A stretch of DNA of 64,000 nucleotides from Melioribacter roseus (GCA_020724265.1 DYHH01000013.1:1-64000), one strand, 5' to 3'. Positions 1 to 8,568 are shown, numbered from the stretch's first letter. Made by a program: numbers and translations. Notes: generated by a model from the sequence alone, not told the origin.

Positions 1-122
1 CTTCTTCTTTCAACAATAGATGAAGCAAAAAGACCTATTAAAAATACTATAACAACAGTAGAGAAAAACAACAACCATCCTACCCATGGTTTGTCTTTAA
101 TAATGTCTTGAATCGGTCTCAT
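1..122 (-). CDS. nrfA: Ammonia-forming cytochrome c nitrite reductase NrfA, N-terminal fragment cut by the window edge
   Basis: Only the first 40 codons are present. They encode a short charged start (MRPIQDIIKDKPW) and then a hydrophobic segment of about 22 residues ending in SSIVERR, which fits the signal/anchor region at the N-terminus of pentahaem nitrite reductase. None of the haem-binding motifs lies inside the window. The main support is position: it starts 24 bases after the stop of nrfH, and nrfH-nrfA is the standard order. NrfA reduces nitrite to ammonium in the periplasm using electrons from NrfH. Another partner of a NapC/NrfH cytochrome cannot be excluded from this fragment alone. 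Confidence 0.62.
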   Translation of the reverse strand, partial: MRPIQDIIKDKPWVGWLLFFSTVVIVFLIGLFASSIVERR

Positions 123-146
123 CGAAAGTCCTTTAGTTTATTGTTA

Positions 147-767
147 TTAATTTTCTTTTGCAAAAAACCTTTTTATCCAACCGGGTGTGATTTCTTCGTA
201 CTGCGGAGTTTGGGCATACGGTGTTGATGATAACCCCTTAACTCTGCCGTGTGGAACTTCGCGGTGGCAATCCCAGCAATAACCCGGTCTTTGATCTTCA
301 ACACTTCTGTTATTGATTGCTCTTAATCCTATCGGATGAATTTGATTTGAATGACAACGGACGCAATTTTGCTGAACTGCTTCCATTCCGGCACTTTTAA
401 TTCTTATCACCTGCGGCTCTAATCTGAAAGTAAACATTGTTGCGTGTCTTAGTCCGTCCATCGCTTTGAAATAATATGTTCTTACAATATGATCTTGCGG
501 AACATGACAATCGTTGCATGTTGCAACTTTAGCATGACTGCTTCTTTCCCATGTTGCGTATTGAGGAGTCATAACATGACAATTAATACATGCCATCGGG
601 TCATCGGAGAGATAAGAAACAGCGTTAGAAATGTAAAATATATGAAGCCCTATCCCGAAAAAGATACCAAGTAAAATAATAACCGGGAATCTCCATCGCG
701 GCGGCGGTATAAAGACATGTAATAATTTAGAAAGTATGTTTCTCTTCTCAATTTTTTGTTGAGACAT
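147..767 (-). CDS. nrfH: NrfH/NapC-type tetrahaem cytochrome c, quinol-to-NrfA electron carrier
   Basis: A membrane-anchored tetrahaem cytochrome of the NapC/NirT/NrfH family that oxidises menaquinol and passes electrons to NrfA. One transmembrane anchor lies near residues 29-51. Four CxxCH motifs follow, and the first is CINCHVM, with the Met two residues after the haem His that is typical of NrfH. The other motifs are CNDCH, CVRCH and CWDCH. The length of about 206 residues suits the family. An ATG at 773 lies directly against the AGGAG, so the ATG at 767, six bases downstream of it, is the better start. The gene overlaps the end of the upstream polyferredoxin gene and is followed by nrfA, so the three are probably co-transcribed. 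Confidence 0.9.
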   Translation of the reverse strand: MSQQKIEKRNILSKLLHVFIPPPRWRFPVIILLGIFFGIGLHIFYISNAVSYLSDDPMACINCHVMTPQYATWERSSHAKVATCNDCHVPQDHIVRTYYFKAMDGLRHATMFTFRLEPQVIRIKSAGMEAVQQNCVRCHSNQIHPIGLRAINNRSVEDQRPGYCWDCHREVPHGRVKGLSSTPYAQTPQYEEITPGWIKRFFAKEN

Positions 768-1857
768 TTTCATCTCCTGATTCTGAAATCTTATTTAGCT
801 TTTTAATATCTGCCGTACTTCTTGGATGTCCCAGGCTTTGAATGTTTTTGTTATGGATTACGTACTGTTCTTTTGTGATATTATTCTGCCAATTTCCCGT
901 AAGCATGCCTAAACCGATAATAAAAATATAAATACCCACAACTCCAACTGCAACCCATTTTTTATTAAAGGTTTTTTTTGTGAATTGCGGTTTCAATTGA
1001 AGCGTATCTTTAACGGGACAAACATCAACACAGTTCATACATGTTGAGCATTCATCCGAAAGCACCGTCTTAACGCTGTCAACCTTTATAAAAGAAGGAC
1101 ATGCTTTATTACACAAACCACAGTCAATGCAGGAAACCGGGTCGCGCTTGATTTTATTCGGACTGACCAAGGTGAATATTCCAAGCAAAGCACCGTAAGG
1201 ACATAAATACCTGCACCAAAAATTTCTAACAATTATAGAAAGAACAAATAAAACTGCAATTACAATTAAAGCAAACCTTGAAATATCCGCAAAGAAATAA
1301 TACATCTTTACATCTGCAACCATATTATAAGGACTGTCTAAAAAATACTTTAAAGATGCCGCAGTCATTGTAAAGAATATTGCATAAACAAAATAAGCAA
1401 GCATCAAGTATTTTAAGCTTCGCAGCGGGTAGTCCAAGAGTTTCGGAATTTTGATCCGTTTCTTAAAAAGTTTTTTGGATACTTTATCGCCGAAGTCACC
1501 GACGAGTTCGGAAAGAAATCCGATGGGACACATCCAACTGCAAAAAGCCTTACCGAAAAAGAACGACACAGTTATTATGCCAATTAAAATTACAAATCCC
1601 GCCGGGTGTGCTTGATGTATTTCTCCCGTTAAAAAGAAATAATAAATACTCATTAATGCACTAATTGGTAAAAAGCCTTCAACTCCGGGTGGTCGATAAC
1701 CGACACTTGACGGATTCCCGCCTTCTATTGATTCAACAAAAAAGTGAAATTCTACCCCAATCCAAATACAAAGGAGTGCAACTCCTGCTTGAATCCAAAA
1801 TCTATATTTTTGTACCGGTTTTTCAGTGTTTCGAATGAACTTCTTTTTATCAGTCAT
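748..1857 (-). CDS. NapH-like membrane polyferredoxin (4Fe-4S), first gene of the nrf operon
   Basis: An integral membrane iron-sulfur protein of the NapH/NosR-C-terminal/MauN type. A first transmembrane segment lies near residues 22-40. Several more helices follow, with two cytoplasmic CxxxCP motifs (CSWMCP near 106-111 and CRYLCP near 215-220). Two [4Fe-4S] ferredoxin motifs sit at about 243-253 and 270-280, and a last helix at about 295-315. Such proteins move electrons from quinol to periplasmic reductases or support their maturation. It lacks the C-terminal Ig-like domain expected of CcoG. Its position directly ahead of nrfHA suggests a role in nitrite ammonification, but this is an inference. 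A strong palindrome sits 17 bases upstream of the ATG. Confidence 0.82.
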   Translation of the reverse strand: MTDKKKFIRNTEKPVQKYRFWIQAGVALLCIWIGVEFHFFVESIEGGNPSSVGYRPPGVEGFLPISALMSIYYFFLTGEIHQAHPAGFVILIGIITVSFFFGKAFCSWMCPIGFLSELVGDFGDKVSKKLFKKRIKIPKLLDYPLRSLKYLMLAYFVYAIFFTMTAASLKYFLDSPYNMVADVKMYYFFADISRFALIVIAVLFVLSIIVRNFWCRYLCPYGALLGIFTLVSPNKIKRDPVSCIDCGLCNKACPSFIKVDSVKTVLSDECSTCMNCVDVCPVKDTLQLKPQFTKKTFNKKWVAVGVVGIYIFIIGLGMLTGNWQNNITKEQYVIHNKNIQSLGHPRSTADIKKLNKISESGDENVSTKN

Positions 1858-1873
1858 TTTATTATTCTTCTAT

Positions 1874-1895
1874 AATCAGAAATATATTTCCGATT
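1874..1895. promoter_or_regulatory. Predicted Rrf2-type operator of the nrf operon
   Basis: A 22 bp palindrome with one mismatched pair: left half AATCAGAAATA, right half TATTTCCGATT. It shares the CAGAA-N6-TTCYG layout with four other sites in this window. It lies just upstream of the polyferredoxin-nrfH-nrfA unit. A possible minus-strand TATAAT (1907 to 1902) lies immediately upstream, so a bound protein would cover the likely transcription start and repress. Confidence 0.6.
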
Positions 1896-2017
1896 AAAAA
1901 TTATTATAAAAGGAGAAATTTGTCAATATAAATCGACTGAAATAACCAATATTTGCAGATGAAAAGTATTTTATAACCGATTTCCCTTGCAAAAGACAGA
2001 CATGTTCTCTATTTTAT

Positions 2018-2039
2018 AATCAGAATAAAATTTCTTTTT
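2018..2039. promoter_or_regulatory. Predicted Rrf2-type operator of the ferredoxin-DUF438-DUF1858 operon
   Basis: The left half reads AATCAGAATAA and the right half keeps TTCT at the same spacing as the other sites (CAGAA-N6-TTCTT). It is the weakest of the five copies. A TATAAT box at 2015-2020 overlaps its left edge, and the gene starts 15 bases downstream. It is read in the opposite direction to the nrf operator about 130 bases away, so this is a divergent regulatory region. Confidence 0.5.
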
Positions 2040-2054
2040 ATAACGGTGACTGGA

Positions 2055-2888
2055 ATGATTAGAGAAATAATTAAGATAGACGAGTCCCTTTGTGATGGAT
2101 GCGGGGAATGCGTTCCCTCCTGCCACGAAGGAGCTTTGCAAGTAATTGACGGTAAAGTCAGACTAATCAGCGATTTATTTTGTGATGGACTTGGTGCCTG
2201 TATCGGTCATTGCCCGCAAGGTGCGCTTACAATTGAAAAAAGAGAAGCCGAGCCATATAACGAAACTAAAGTTATGGAATATATTGTTAAAGGCGGACCG
2301 AATGTTATCAAAGCACATCTTGAACATTTGATCGATCATAACGAATTGGATTTTGTAACCGAAGCGATTGAATACTTGAATAAACATAATATACCCATCC
2401 CGGAATTACGAAAAGAAAATGTTGAACACGCAGGTTGTCCCGGGTCAAAGGAAATCTTATTCGAAAATTATATTGATTCGGAAAGTGAATCCGGGCAAAG
2501 ACAATCTCATTTAACGCATTGGCCTATTCAATTGCATCTTGTTTCACCTGAAGCACAATATTACAGGGATGCACATTTACTGCTTGCCGCAGATTGCTGC
2601 GGATTTTCGTATCCCGATTTTCATAAAGATTTTCTTAAAGGTAAAAGTCTTGCAATCGCTTGTCCAAAACTCGATACTAATAAGCAAGTTTATTTTGATA
2701 AACTTATAACAATGTTGGAACAAAACAGATTAAAAGCGATTACTGTTTTAGTAATGCAGGTTCCTTGCTGCAGCGGTTTGGTTCAAATGGTGCAGCAGAC
2801 AATTGAATTTACAGGTAGTGATATTGAAGTTAATGTCATAGTAATCGGTATTGACGGAAATATTTTAAAAGAAGCACAAATAAATTAA
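2055..2888 (+). CDS. 4Fe-4S ferredoxin-type protein with cysteine-rich C-terminal half
   Basis: The N-terminus carries two ferredoxin-like clusters: a CxxCxxCxxxC-type motif at about residues 13-23 and a second Cys group within the next 35 residues. A linker is followed by a C-terminal domain of about 150 residues with more conserved-looking cysteines (CPGS, CCGF, ACPKL, PCCSG), which could bind another metal site. I know this domain pattern only as 4Fe-4S proteins of anaerobes near hybrid cluster or RIC genes, and the reaction is unknown. A GTG at 2046 is in frame, but the ATG at 2055 has GGTGA five bases upstream and is preferred. It probably forms an operon with the DUF438 and DUF1858 genes, under the operator at 2018-2039. 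Confidence 0.75.
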   Translation: MIREIIKIDESLCDGCGECVPSCHEGALQVIDGKVRLISDLFCDGLGACIGHCPQGALTIEKREAEPYNETKVMEYIVKGGPNVIKAHLEHLIDHNELDFVTEAIEYLNKHNIPIPELRKENVEHAGCPGSKEILFENYIDSESESGQRQSHLTHWPIQLHLVSPEAQYYRDAHLLLAADCCGFSYPDFHKDFLKGKSLAIACPKLDTNKQVYFDKLITMLEQNRLKAITVLVMQVPCCSGLVQMVQQTIEFTGSDIEVNVIVIGIDGNILKEAQIN

Positions 2889-2890
2889 TT

Positions 2891-2972
2891 CGTAGAGGTT
2901 TGATTCATCAAACCTCAGAACTGGAGAATGGAAAACATATTACAAAGAGATTTGATAAATCAACTCTCTACG
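2891..2972. repeat. Double-hairpin palindromic repeat element inside an operon
   Basis: The element is bounded by CGTAGAG (2891-2897) and its inverse CTCTACG (2966-2972). Inside are two hairpins: GAGGTTTGAT-TC-ATCAAACCTC (2895-2916, perfect 10 bp arms) and GAGATTTGAT-AA-ATCAACTCTC (about 2947-2968, one mismatch). The two hairpins are variants of one unit. It lies between two co-directional genes and may terminate or process the transcript, or be a REP-like mobile unit. Confidence 0.75.
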
Positions 2973-2986
2973 ATGGAAGGAATATC

Positions 2987-4210
2987 ATGAGTGAATTTAT
3001 AAACAACAGCGAACATAGAGTAAAAATTCTAAAAGAGCTTATACTCAAATTACATAAAGGAGTCTCAGTCGAAGAGACTCAAAAAGAATTAAAAAAAGTA
3101 ATGGGCGAAGTCCCCTACGGTGAAGTAGTTCAAGCAGAAGAAGAATTAATTAAAGAAGGATTAGACAGAGAAGAAGTTCTAAAATTTTGCGATCTTCATT
3201 CCGATGCGCTCAAAGGAAATTTGATGAGTAAGTTTTCGAAAGAAATTCCAACCGGACATCCCGTTGATGTTTTTATAAATGAAAATCGAGAAGTAGAAAA
3301 AGTAATTGAAAACATTCGCAAACTTTATCCATCCGAAAATTTTAGCGGATCACCGTCAGAGACACTAAACGAAATCAACAAACATTTCAATCTCCTGATG
3401 GATATCGAAAAACATTATGTAAAAAAAGAAAACTTAGTCTTCCCTTTTTTAGAGAAACATAACATTACCGGTCCGCCGATGGTTATGTGGGGCAAACATG
3501 ATGAAACTAGAGCCATGTTAAAATCTGCATTTTCGGTTTTCGAAGAAAAAGAAAATGTTGATATGGAAACACTAAACGGTTTCAAGGAATTTATGTTTGA
3601 ACCGGCACTTAAATCAATCGAAGAGATGATTTACAAAGAAGAAAACATTCTCTTCCCGATGTGCATCGATACTTTTACCGATATAGAATGGTATGAAATT
3701 GATCAGCAGAGTGATGAAATAGGATTCTGTATTTTCTATCCTGAAAAAAGATGGCAGCCGGAATTCGATACAAATAAAGAACGAATGGAAAAAGAAGAAT
3801 CTAAATTCAAGCTTTCGACCGGAAGTTTATCACCTGAAGAGTTAGAAGGAATATTTAATTCCGTCCCGCTTGATTTAACATTTGTAGATAAAGAGGATAA
3901 AGTCAGATACTTCTCACATGGAACAGACAGAATATTTCAGAGAAGCAAAGCAATTCTCGGAAGAGAAGTTCAATATTGTCATCCGCCGTCAAGTGTGCAT
4001 ATAGTTAATCAAATTTTGGATGACTTCAAATCCGGCAAACAAGATGCCGCAAAGTTCTGGATAAACTTTCACGGTAAATATGTACACATTTCCTATTACG
4101 CAGTTCGAGATAAAGCAGGAAATTACTTGGGTACAGTTGAGTTAACTCGAGACATTGCCGAATTCAGAGAATTAGAAGGTGAAAGGAGAATTTTGCAGTA
4201 TGACAATTAA
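2987..4210 (+). CDS. DUF438-hemerythrin-PAS domain protein
   Basis: A soluble three-part protein of about 407 residues. It has an N-terminal DUF438 domain (about 1-80), a hemerythrin HHE domain (about 90-240) and a PAS domain (about 285-395). The HHE domain carries His/Glu ligands in patterns such as EKHYVKKENLVFP, WGKHDETR and YKEENILFP. It could bind a di-iron site and sense NO or oxygen, probably together with the DUF1858 protein encoded next. The reading frame extends upstream to a TTG at 2900, but that stretch lies in a palindromic repeat. The ATG at 2987 has GGAAGG six bases upstream, so it is chosen. The stop overlaps the next gene by 11 bases. Confidence 0.85.
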   Translation: MSEFINNSEHRVKILKELILKLHKGVSVEETQKELKKVMGEVPYGEVVQAEEELIKEGLDREEVLKFCDLHSDALKGNLMSKFSKEIPTGHPVDVFINENREVEKVIENIRKLYPSENFSGSPSETLNEINKHFNLLMDIEKHYVKKENLVFPFLEKHNITGPPMVMWGKHDETRAMLKSAFSVFEEKENVDMETLNGFKEFMFEPALKSIEEMIYKEENILFPMCIDTFTDIEWYEIDQQSDEIGFCIFYPEKRWQPEFDTNKERMEKEESKFKLSTGSLSPEELEGIFNSVPLDLTFVDKEDKVRYFSHGTDRIFQRSKAILGREVQYCHPPSSVHIVNQILDDFKSGKQDAAKFWINFHGKYVHISYYAVRDKAGNYLGTVELTRDIAEFRELEGERRILQYDN

Positions 4211-4733
4211 AGACGACATAAAATTAGATAAAACACCTAAAACAATAATCGGTGATTTACTAAAAAATTATCCGCATCTTGAAGATAAATTAATTGAGAT
4301 CGCACCGGTTTTTAAGAAATTGAAAAATCCGGTTTTACGAAGAACGGTTATAAAAGTAACAACACTAAAACAAGCGGCGGTTATCAGTGGAGTTTCTTTA
4401 TCTTTATTAATAAACGAACTTAGAAAGGCGGCGGGCATGGATGACCCTGAATTTGAAAAAGATATTTTTGAAAGCATCAAACCAAAACCTGTTTGGGTTG
4501 AAGAAAATATAATTGTAAAAGAATACGATGCGCGTGAAGATTTAGAAAACGGTAATCATCCCGCGGCAAAAGTAACAAAAGATATTCTCGAGTTAAAAGA
4601 AAACGAAAATTATTTGTTAATCACGCCATTTGTTCCCGCGCCGTTAATTAAGATTATGGAAGACAAAGGATTTGAAACATTCACCGAAAAGGTTGAAGAA
4701 GAATTGGTCAAAACGTTTGTGCGTTTGAAGTAA
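4200..4733 (+). CDS. DUF1858-DUF2249 domain protein (ScdA_N-like partner)
   Basis: The N-terminal part (about residues 10-75) is a DUF1858/ScdA_N-like helical domain with the LLKNYPHLEDKLIEIAPVFKKLKNPVLRRTV-type region broken by charged turns. The C-terminal 70 residues look like a DUF2249 (TusA-like) domain: LDARE-like start, LITPFVPAPLI and a beta-strand end. These domains accompany RIC and DUF438 proteins in NO-stress gene sets, and the biochemical role is not established. The ATG at 4200 follows AGGAGA and overlaps the DUF438 stop, indicating translational coupling. An upstream GTG at 4179 is less likely because it would precede this ribosome binding site. Confidence 0.8.
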   Translation: MTIKDDIKLDKTPKTIIGDLLKNYPHLEDKLIEIAPVFKKLKNPVLRRTVIKVTTLKQAAVISGVSLSLLINELRKAAGMDDPEFEKDIFESIKPKPVWVEENIIVKEYDAREDLENGNHPAAKVTKDILELKENENYLLITPFVPAPLIKIMEDKGFETFTEKVEEELVKTFVRLK

Positions 4734-4740
4734 TAAATCT

Positions 4741-4760
4741 TAAGCCGCTAATGCGCGAAT
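4741..4760 (+). repeat. Short intergenic repeat, copy 1
   Basis: The 20 bases TAAGCCGCTAATGCGCGAAT match 18 of 20 with a second copy at 38296-38315. Both lie between genes and are preceded by CTTAA. No function is apparent. Confidence 0.5.
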
Positions 4761-4776
4761 GAATTAGTGCTTTATT

Positions 4777-5130
4777 TTAGAATGTAACAACCTTATCAGA
4801 GGCTAAAGTTAAATCAGTAAGTTCTTTCATTGTGCTGTGTTCAACGCCGTCAATTAATTTTATTTCGTGCAGACCTCTTGCTTCCAAACAAGAACCGCAA
4901 GCTCTTAGCTTTGCACCTTTCATTACAACTGATTTCATCATTCGTTCAATATTGTAATAACCAGCCGGCGTTTTCTGATTTGGTATGGCGCAGCCAACCG
5001 CATCCGCCATTAAAAAAATTGAAACTTCTGTTTCGGGACTTTCCTTCTGGATATTCATTGCCAAACGTAATGCATTATATGCTTTCTCCGTACCATATGG
5101 TGCATCGTTAATTATGATAAGTATTTTCAT
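4777..5130 (-). CDS. DsrE/DsrF-like (YchN-type) small protein
   Basis: A 117-residue protein of the DsrE/DsrF fold. It begins MKILIIINDAPYGTEKAYNAL, continues with an FLMADAV strand, and has a Cys pair in the RACGSCLEARG loop near residues 77-80. Family members bind or transfer sulfur on a conserved cysteine, and many act in persulfide relay, though the partner here is unknown. It is convergent with the DUF1858 gene and read in the same direction as the hemerythrin gene further downstream, with a 120-base gap in between, so it may be its own unit. The length is normal for the family. Confidence 0.82.
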   Translation of the reverse strand: MKILIIINDAPYGTEKAYNALRLAMNIQKESPETEVSIFLMADAVGCAIPNQKTPAGYYNIERMMKSVVMKGAKLRACGSCLEARGLHEIKLIDGVEHSTMKELTDLTLASDKVVTF

Positions 5131-5250
5131 TATCTGCCTTTTTTGTTTTTACATATTATAAAATATTTCAGTAGAACTAAGATAATAGTTTATATAAAAC
5201 CATTCAGCAAAAATTTACTACCACTTTCTTCTAAACTATATTTAGTTCCA

Positions 5251-5886
5251 TTATGAATTAAATAAAGAAGTGAATTCTTCCTCACCAAACAACTTCATCG
5301 CTTGTGAAAAGAGAATATTCTCCTCGCGGAAGATGTGAAGTTTCATCGTTTCAATAATTGCAATCCCCTGTTCATATGCGGCTTGAAATGTAATTTCTTT
5401 CGAACGTTGATCGGGAAGACGCGAACCCAATCCTAAAAAGTTGAAAACTATTGCCGCCGCTTGCGCAACTTTTATATGTTCGTCTTCAATTATATTTATA
5501 CCCGTTAAAGAAGAATCCTTTGAATTATGTTCTCCTATTTCAACCAACTTTTTTTGAAGTAATGGAAATAATTCTTTCTCTTCTTTATGATTATGAACCG
5601 GAACCTTTTCATCAATGAATGCAAAAAAGTTTTTAAACTTTTCGTCAATCTCTTTATCGAATATCCAATTATTCTTTCGCCAATTAATTAATCCTTCTTC
5701 AAAACCGTTCAACACATTTTTGAAAGCTGCGTGTTCGTCAACAAGTTGTTGCAGAAACGGATTCAATTTATCGTAAGGTATCTGTTCAATATTTTGGGGA
5801 TCGTAAGCCTCCGGCGGATCCATAGGCGAAAGTTCTGTGCCGGAATCTTTTTCAACAAATCTTTTTATTGGATCGTTTGTTTTCAT
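5251..5886 (-). CDS. Hemerythrin HHE-domain protein
   Basis: A 211-residue soluble protein with a four-helix hemerythrin domain from about residue 45 onward. The expected ligands are visible in DEHAAF, VHNHKEEKELFP, EDEHIKVA and MKLHIFREENILF. The first 45 residues are Pro/Asp-rich and probably disordered. It likely binds a non-haem di-iron centre and may bind oxygen or NO, or protect iron-sulfur enzymes, as expected beside nitrogen-oxide respiration genes. It starts five bases after the stop of the alpha/beta hydrolase gene, so the two may be co-transcribed. Confidence 0.85.
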   Translation of the reverse strand: MKTNDPIKRFVEKDSGTELSPMDPPEAYDPQNIEQIPYDKLNPFLQQLVDEHAAFKNVLNGFEEGLINWRKNNWIFDKEIDEKFKNFFAFIDEKVPVHNHKEEKELFPLLQKKLVEIGEHNSKDSSLTGINIIEDEHIKVAQAAAIVFNFLGLGSRLPDQRSKEITFQAAYEQGIAIIETMKLHIFREENILFSQAMKLFGEEEFTSLFNS

Positions 5887-5891
5887 TTTCT

Positions 5892-6776
5892 TTACTCTCT
5901 AATTTTTTTTAACCAATTGATAATTACTTCAGCAAGTTCATTTCTGACTTTTTTAAAGGAATGATCATCCTGAAAAGCAACAATTGTTACCTTATCGGCT
6001 TTCTCTTTTTGAAGGGCACGGTATAAAGGAAGAATGTGATTATCGATCGTAACATTTACATCATTCCATCCGGCAATTAATAAAATATTTCTTGATGAAA
6101 GCAGGGGAGCACATTTTCTTAAATCAAATGTAGAATCTGCTGCGGCAATGGTTTCTTCATTCATGTCTTTCGGCATACCTCCTTCGGGAAATCGAACCGG
6201 ACCGGTAGGGGCCGCAAGCTGCTCAAATATCTTATCAATCATCTGTTTAAAACGGTTGTTGCGGAAGTATTCTCTAAAAAATTCACCGTGATCTGTTCCG
6301 GCAATTGAGAAGACAGACTTTATTTCGAGATGATTGGCAGCATACGTTAATGCCATCCCGCCGCCGTAGCTGTAACCCCCGAGGATTATTCTTGCTTTAT
6401 CAATCTTGTATTCATTGATGGTTCCAGGCTGATGAATAAAATCGTAAGCGGCTTTAATATCCTTTTGGGTATTTATAAAACCATAAAGCTCTTCGCTTTG
6501 ATAAGTGCCGCTGTAATTGAAAGTCAGTGCATTGATACCGGTTTCGGATAATCTCTTTCCGACGCCCAGAACATCGGTTTCGTTTCCGGGAAAACCGTGA
6601 AGTAAAATTACAGTTGTAAAAGGTCCTTCACCTTCAGCCGGGTAAAACTTTCCTTTCAATTCTATTCCATCGCGAAAGATTGTGATCTCATCGGCTGTAT
6701 TTCCCTGTGCAGGAGCAATACCGGCAATGAAAACCAATAAGAGAGACATTTTTATAAATTTCTGTTTCTTTTTCAT
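5892..6776 (-). CDS. Exported alpha/beta hydrolase
   Basis: A 294-residue protein with an N-terminal signal peptide (charged start, then a hydrophobic stretch to about residue 23). The alpha/beta hydrolase fold follows: oxyanion region LLHGFPGNE near 58-66, nucleophile elbow GYSYGGG with Ser near 136, and a late DDHSF supplying the likely catalytic His. It resembles dienelactone-hydrolase/acyl-peptidase-like esterases, and the substrate cannot be read from sequence. It is encoded just upstream of the hemerythrin gene on the same strand. The upstream 178 bases contain an AATCAGAA half-site, but the second half is one base out of register, so I do not call an operator. Confidence 0.8.
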   Translation of the reverse strand: MKKKQKFIKMSLLLVFIAGIAPAQGNTADEITIFRDGIELKGKFYPAEGEGPFTTVILLHGFPGNETDVLGVGKRLSETGINALTFNYSGTYQSEELYGFINTQKDIKAAYDFIHQPGTINEYKIDKARIILGGYSYGGGMALTYAANHLEIKSVFSIAGTDHGEFFREYFRNNRFKQMIDKIFEQLAAPTGPVRFPEGGMPKDMNEETIAAADSTFDLRKCAPLLSSRNILLIAGWNDVNVTIDNHILPLYRALQKEKADKVTIVAFQDDHSFKKVRNELAEVIINWLKKIRE

Positions 6777-6954
6777 AATTTAATTCCCCAAAGTGATGTG
6801 TTTCTATCCCCCTCTCTCAATTTAATCAGAAATTAATTCAAATCTTCCACCAATAAAATAATTCTTAACTGTCTGCAAACTGTAAAGGTTTTCATTTTCC
6901 TCACAGAGATAATTAATAATAAGTATCCGATTGATTTAATACAAAACAAAGTGT

Positions 6955-8568
6955 TTACGGATTTTTAATTTCCGCATTCTTCCGTGTGTAATACCACCAA
7001 TTCAAAAACAAGCAACCAATATAATAAAGAGCGAATCCATACATTGCGTATTCCGGTGTACCGTTTTCTATTTGTTGACCGAAAACTTTCGGGATAATAA
7101 AAGCTCCGTAGGCAGCTATAGCCGAAGTCCACCCCAATACAGGTCCAGCTTGTTCTTTGCTAAAAATATTCGGAATACTTCTGAAAGTTGAGCCATTGCC
7201 AATACCGGTTGTGAGAAACAAAATCATAAACCCGGTAAAGAACGGTATCCAATAATCTTCGGGTGTTGGACTTGCTTTAGCTTGAATAATAAAGTAAGCT
7301 ACAAATATCGATGCAATAATTTGCACAACCGTAATATAACCGGTTACCCTGGCACCGCTGTTTAGTTTATCGGATAACCAACCGCCTACCGGACGAATTA
7401 ACGCACCGAGCATCGGACCGATAAAAACCCAAAATAAAAAATCGGGTGCGTTTGGATTTATATAAGATGGATCAGCTTCGTTCGAATACACGAAAATATC
7501 TTGAGACAATTTCGGAAATGCTGCCGAAAATCCGATGAACGAGCCAAACGTCATCGTGTAAATTACAGTCATTATCCAATTATGTTTGTTATTAAAAATT
7601 GCGAACTGTTTGTTGAGATTTGACCGTGTCTCACTTGGCGTAGTGTATTTCATCAACGCAAGTGTAACTATAATTACGAGAGGTAAAACAATCCACATAT
7701 TAAGATCAACACCGACTAACAGAATTGCACCGATTGCAGTAGCAATAAATCCAAGTAAAACGAGATATAAAGATTTTGCTATTCCTTGTAAAGTACCTGG
7801 TAATATGGGAGTTCCGGTTATTACATTGTTCATCCCGAAGTAAGCTGCAATTGCGGAAAGAGTTAAGAACGGAACCCAAATCCATCCTGCATTTTGAATT
7901 CCCGCAAGTCCCTCATTTGAAACTATTTCACCGGCATGATTAACAGCGCCAAAAAGAAAAATCCCCGTAACCCACGGGATTGCAATCTGCATAACTCCAA
8001 CTCCAAGATTGCCAATTCCGGCATTCAACCCGAGCGAAGTTCCCTGAACTTTTTTAGGGAAGAAGTAACTTATGTTGCTCATTGAAGAAGCAAAGTTTCC
8101 GCCTCCTATACCGGAAAAAGCGGCAAATACTGCAAAAGTTAGATATGGTGTATTGACATCCTGCAAAGCAATCGCCGTTCCGATAACAGGGATTAACAAA
8201 AGCGTAGTCGTAATAAAAATTACGTTTCTCCCGCCGCCGAGCGATATTAAAAACGAATTAGGAATGCGGAGCGTTGCGCCCGAAAGTCCTGCAATTGCAG
8301 GCAGCGTATAATAAAGCGTGTTAATTTCTTTTAATTTTTCTGTTATTTCGTTCGGATTCATACTTTCGGTAATCATCCCGAAATTATAACCGTACTCTTT
8401 CATCTTTGCCGCAATTATACTCCACATCATCCAAACGGCAAAAGCGAGCAGCAGCGCGGGAATTGATATCGCAAGATTTCTGTATGCAATTTTTTTTCCT
8501 TCGGAATTCCAGAACTGCTCGTCCTCAACTCGCCAGTCGTTAATATTAATCTGAATCAATCTTTTCAC
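6955..8568 (-). CDS. narK2: NarK-type nitrate/nitrite transporter (MFS, NarK2/antiporter class)
   Basis: A 12-helix major facilitator of 537 residues. The nitrate-porter signature is clear twice. One copy is the glycine-rich GGGNFASSMSNIS-FFPK region followed by LGLNAGIGNLG. The other is GIGNGSTFRSIPNIF followed by a second Gly-rich helix. This matches the E. coli NarK class, which exchanges nitrate for nitrite across the inner membrane. It is longer than E. coli NarK (463 residues) because of extra sequence before the second helix and in the middle loop. It is the last gene of the minus-strand nar cluster, 271 bases after the other transporter, and that gap holds a nested inverted repeat. 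Confidence 0.88.
   Translation of the reverse strand: MKRLIQININDWRVEDEQFWNSEGKKIAYRNLAISIPALLLAFAVWMMWSIIAAKMKEYGYNFGMITESMNPNEITEKLKEINTLYYTLPAIAGLSGATLRIPNSFLISLGGGRNVIFITTTLLLIPVIGTAIALQDVNTPYLTFAVFAAFSGIGGGNFASSMSNISYFFPKKVQGTSLGLNAGIGNLGVGVMQIAIPWVTGIFLFGAVNHAGEIVSNEGLAGIQNAGWIWVPFLTLSAIAAYFGMNNVITGTPILPGTLQGIAKSLYLVLLGFIATAIGAILLVGVDLNMWIVLPLVIIVTLALMKYTTPSETRSNLNKQFAIFNNKHNWIMTVIYTMTFGSFIGFSAAFPKLSQDIFVYSNEADPSYINPNAPDFLFWVFIGPMLGALIRPVGGWLSDKLNSGARVTGYITVVQIIASIFVAYFIIQAKASPTPEDYWIPFFTGFMILFLTTGIGNGSTFRSIPNIFSKEQAGPVLGWTSAIAAYGAFIIPKVFGQQIENGTPEYAMYGFALYYIGCLFLNWWYYTRKNAEIKNP

Noticed and set aside
2946-2969. FNR-like TTGAT...ATCAA site
   Set aside because: The two halves are separated by two bases rather than four, so it belongs to the hairpin repeat.
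2900-2986. In-frame TTG start extending the DUF438 protein by 29 residues
   Set aside because: The stretch lies in a palindromic repeat, and the ATG at 2987 has a good ribosome binding site.
6824-6845. Sixth Rrf2-type operator upstream of the alpha/beta hydrolase
   Set aside because: The left half AATCAGAA is present, but the second TTC is one base out of register and the rest of the half-site is poor.
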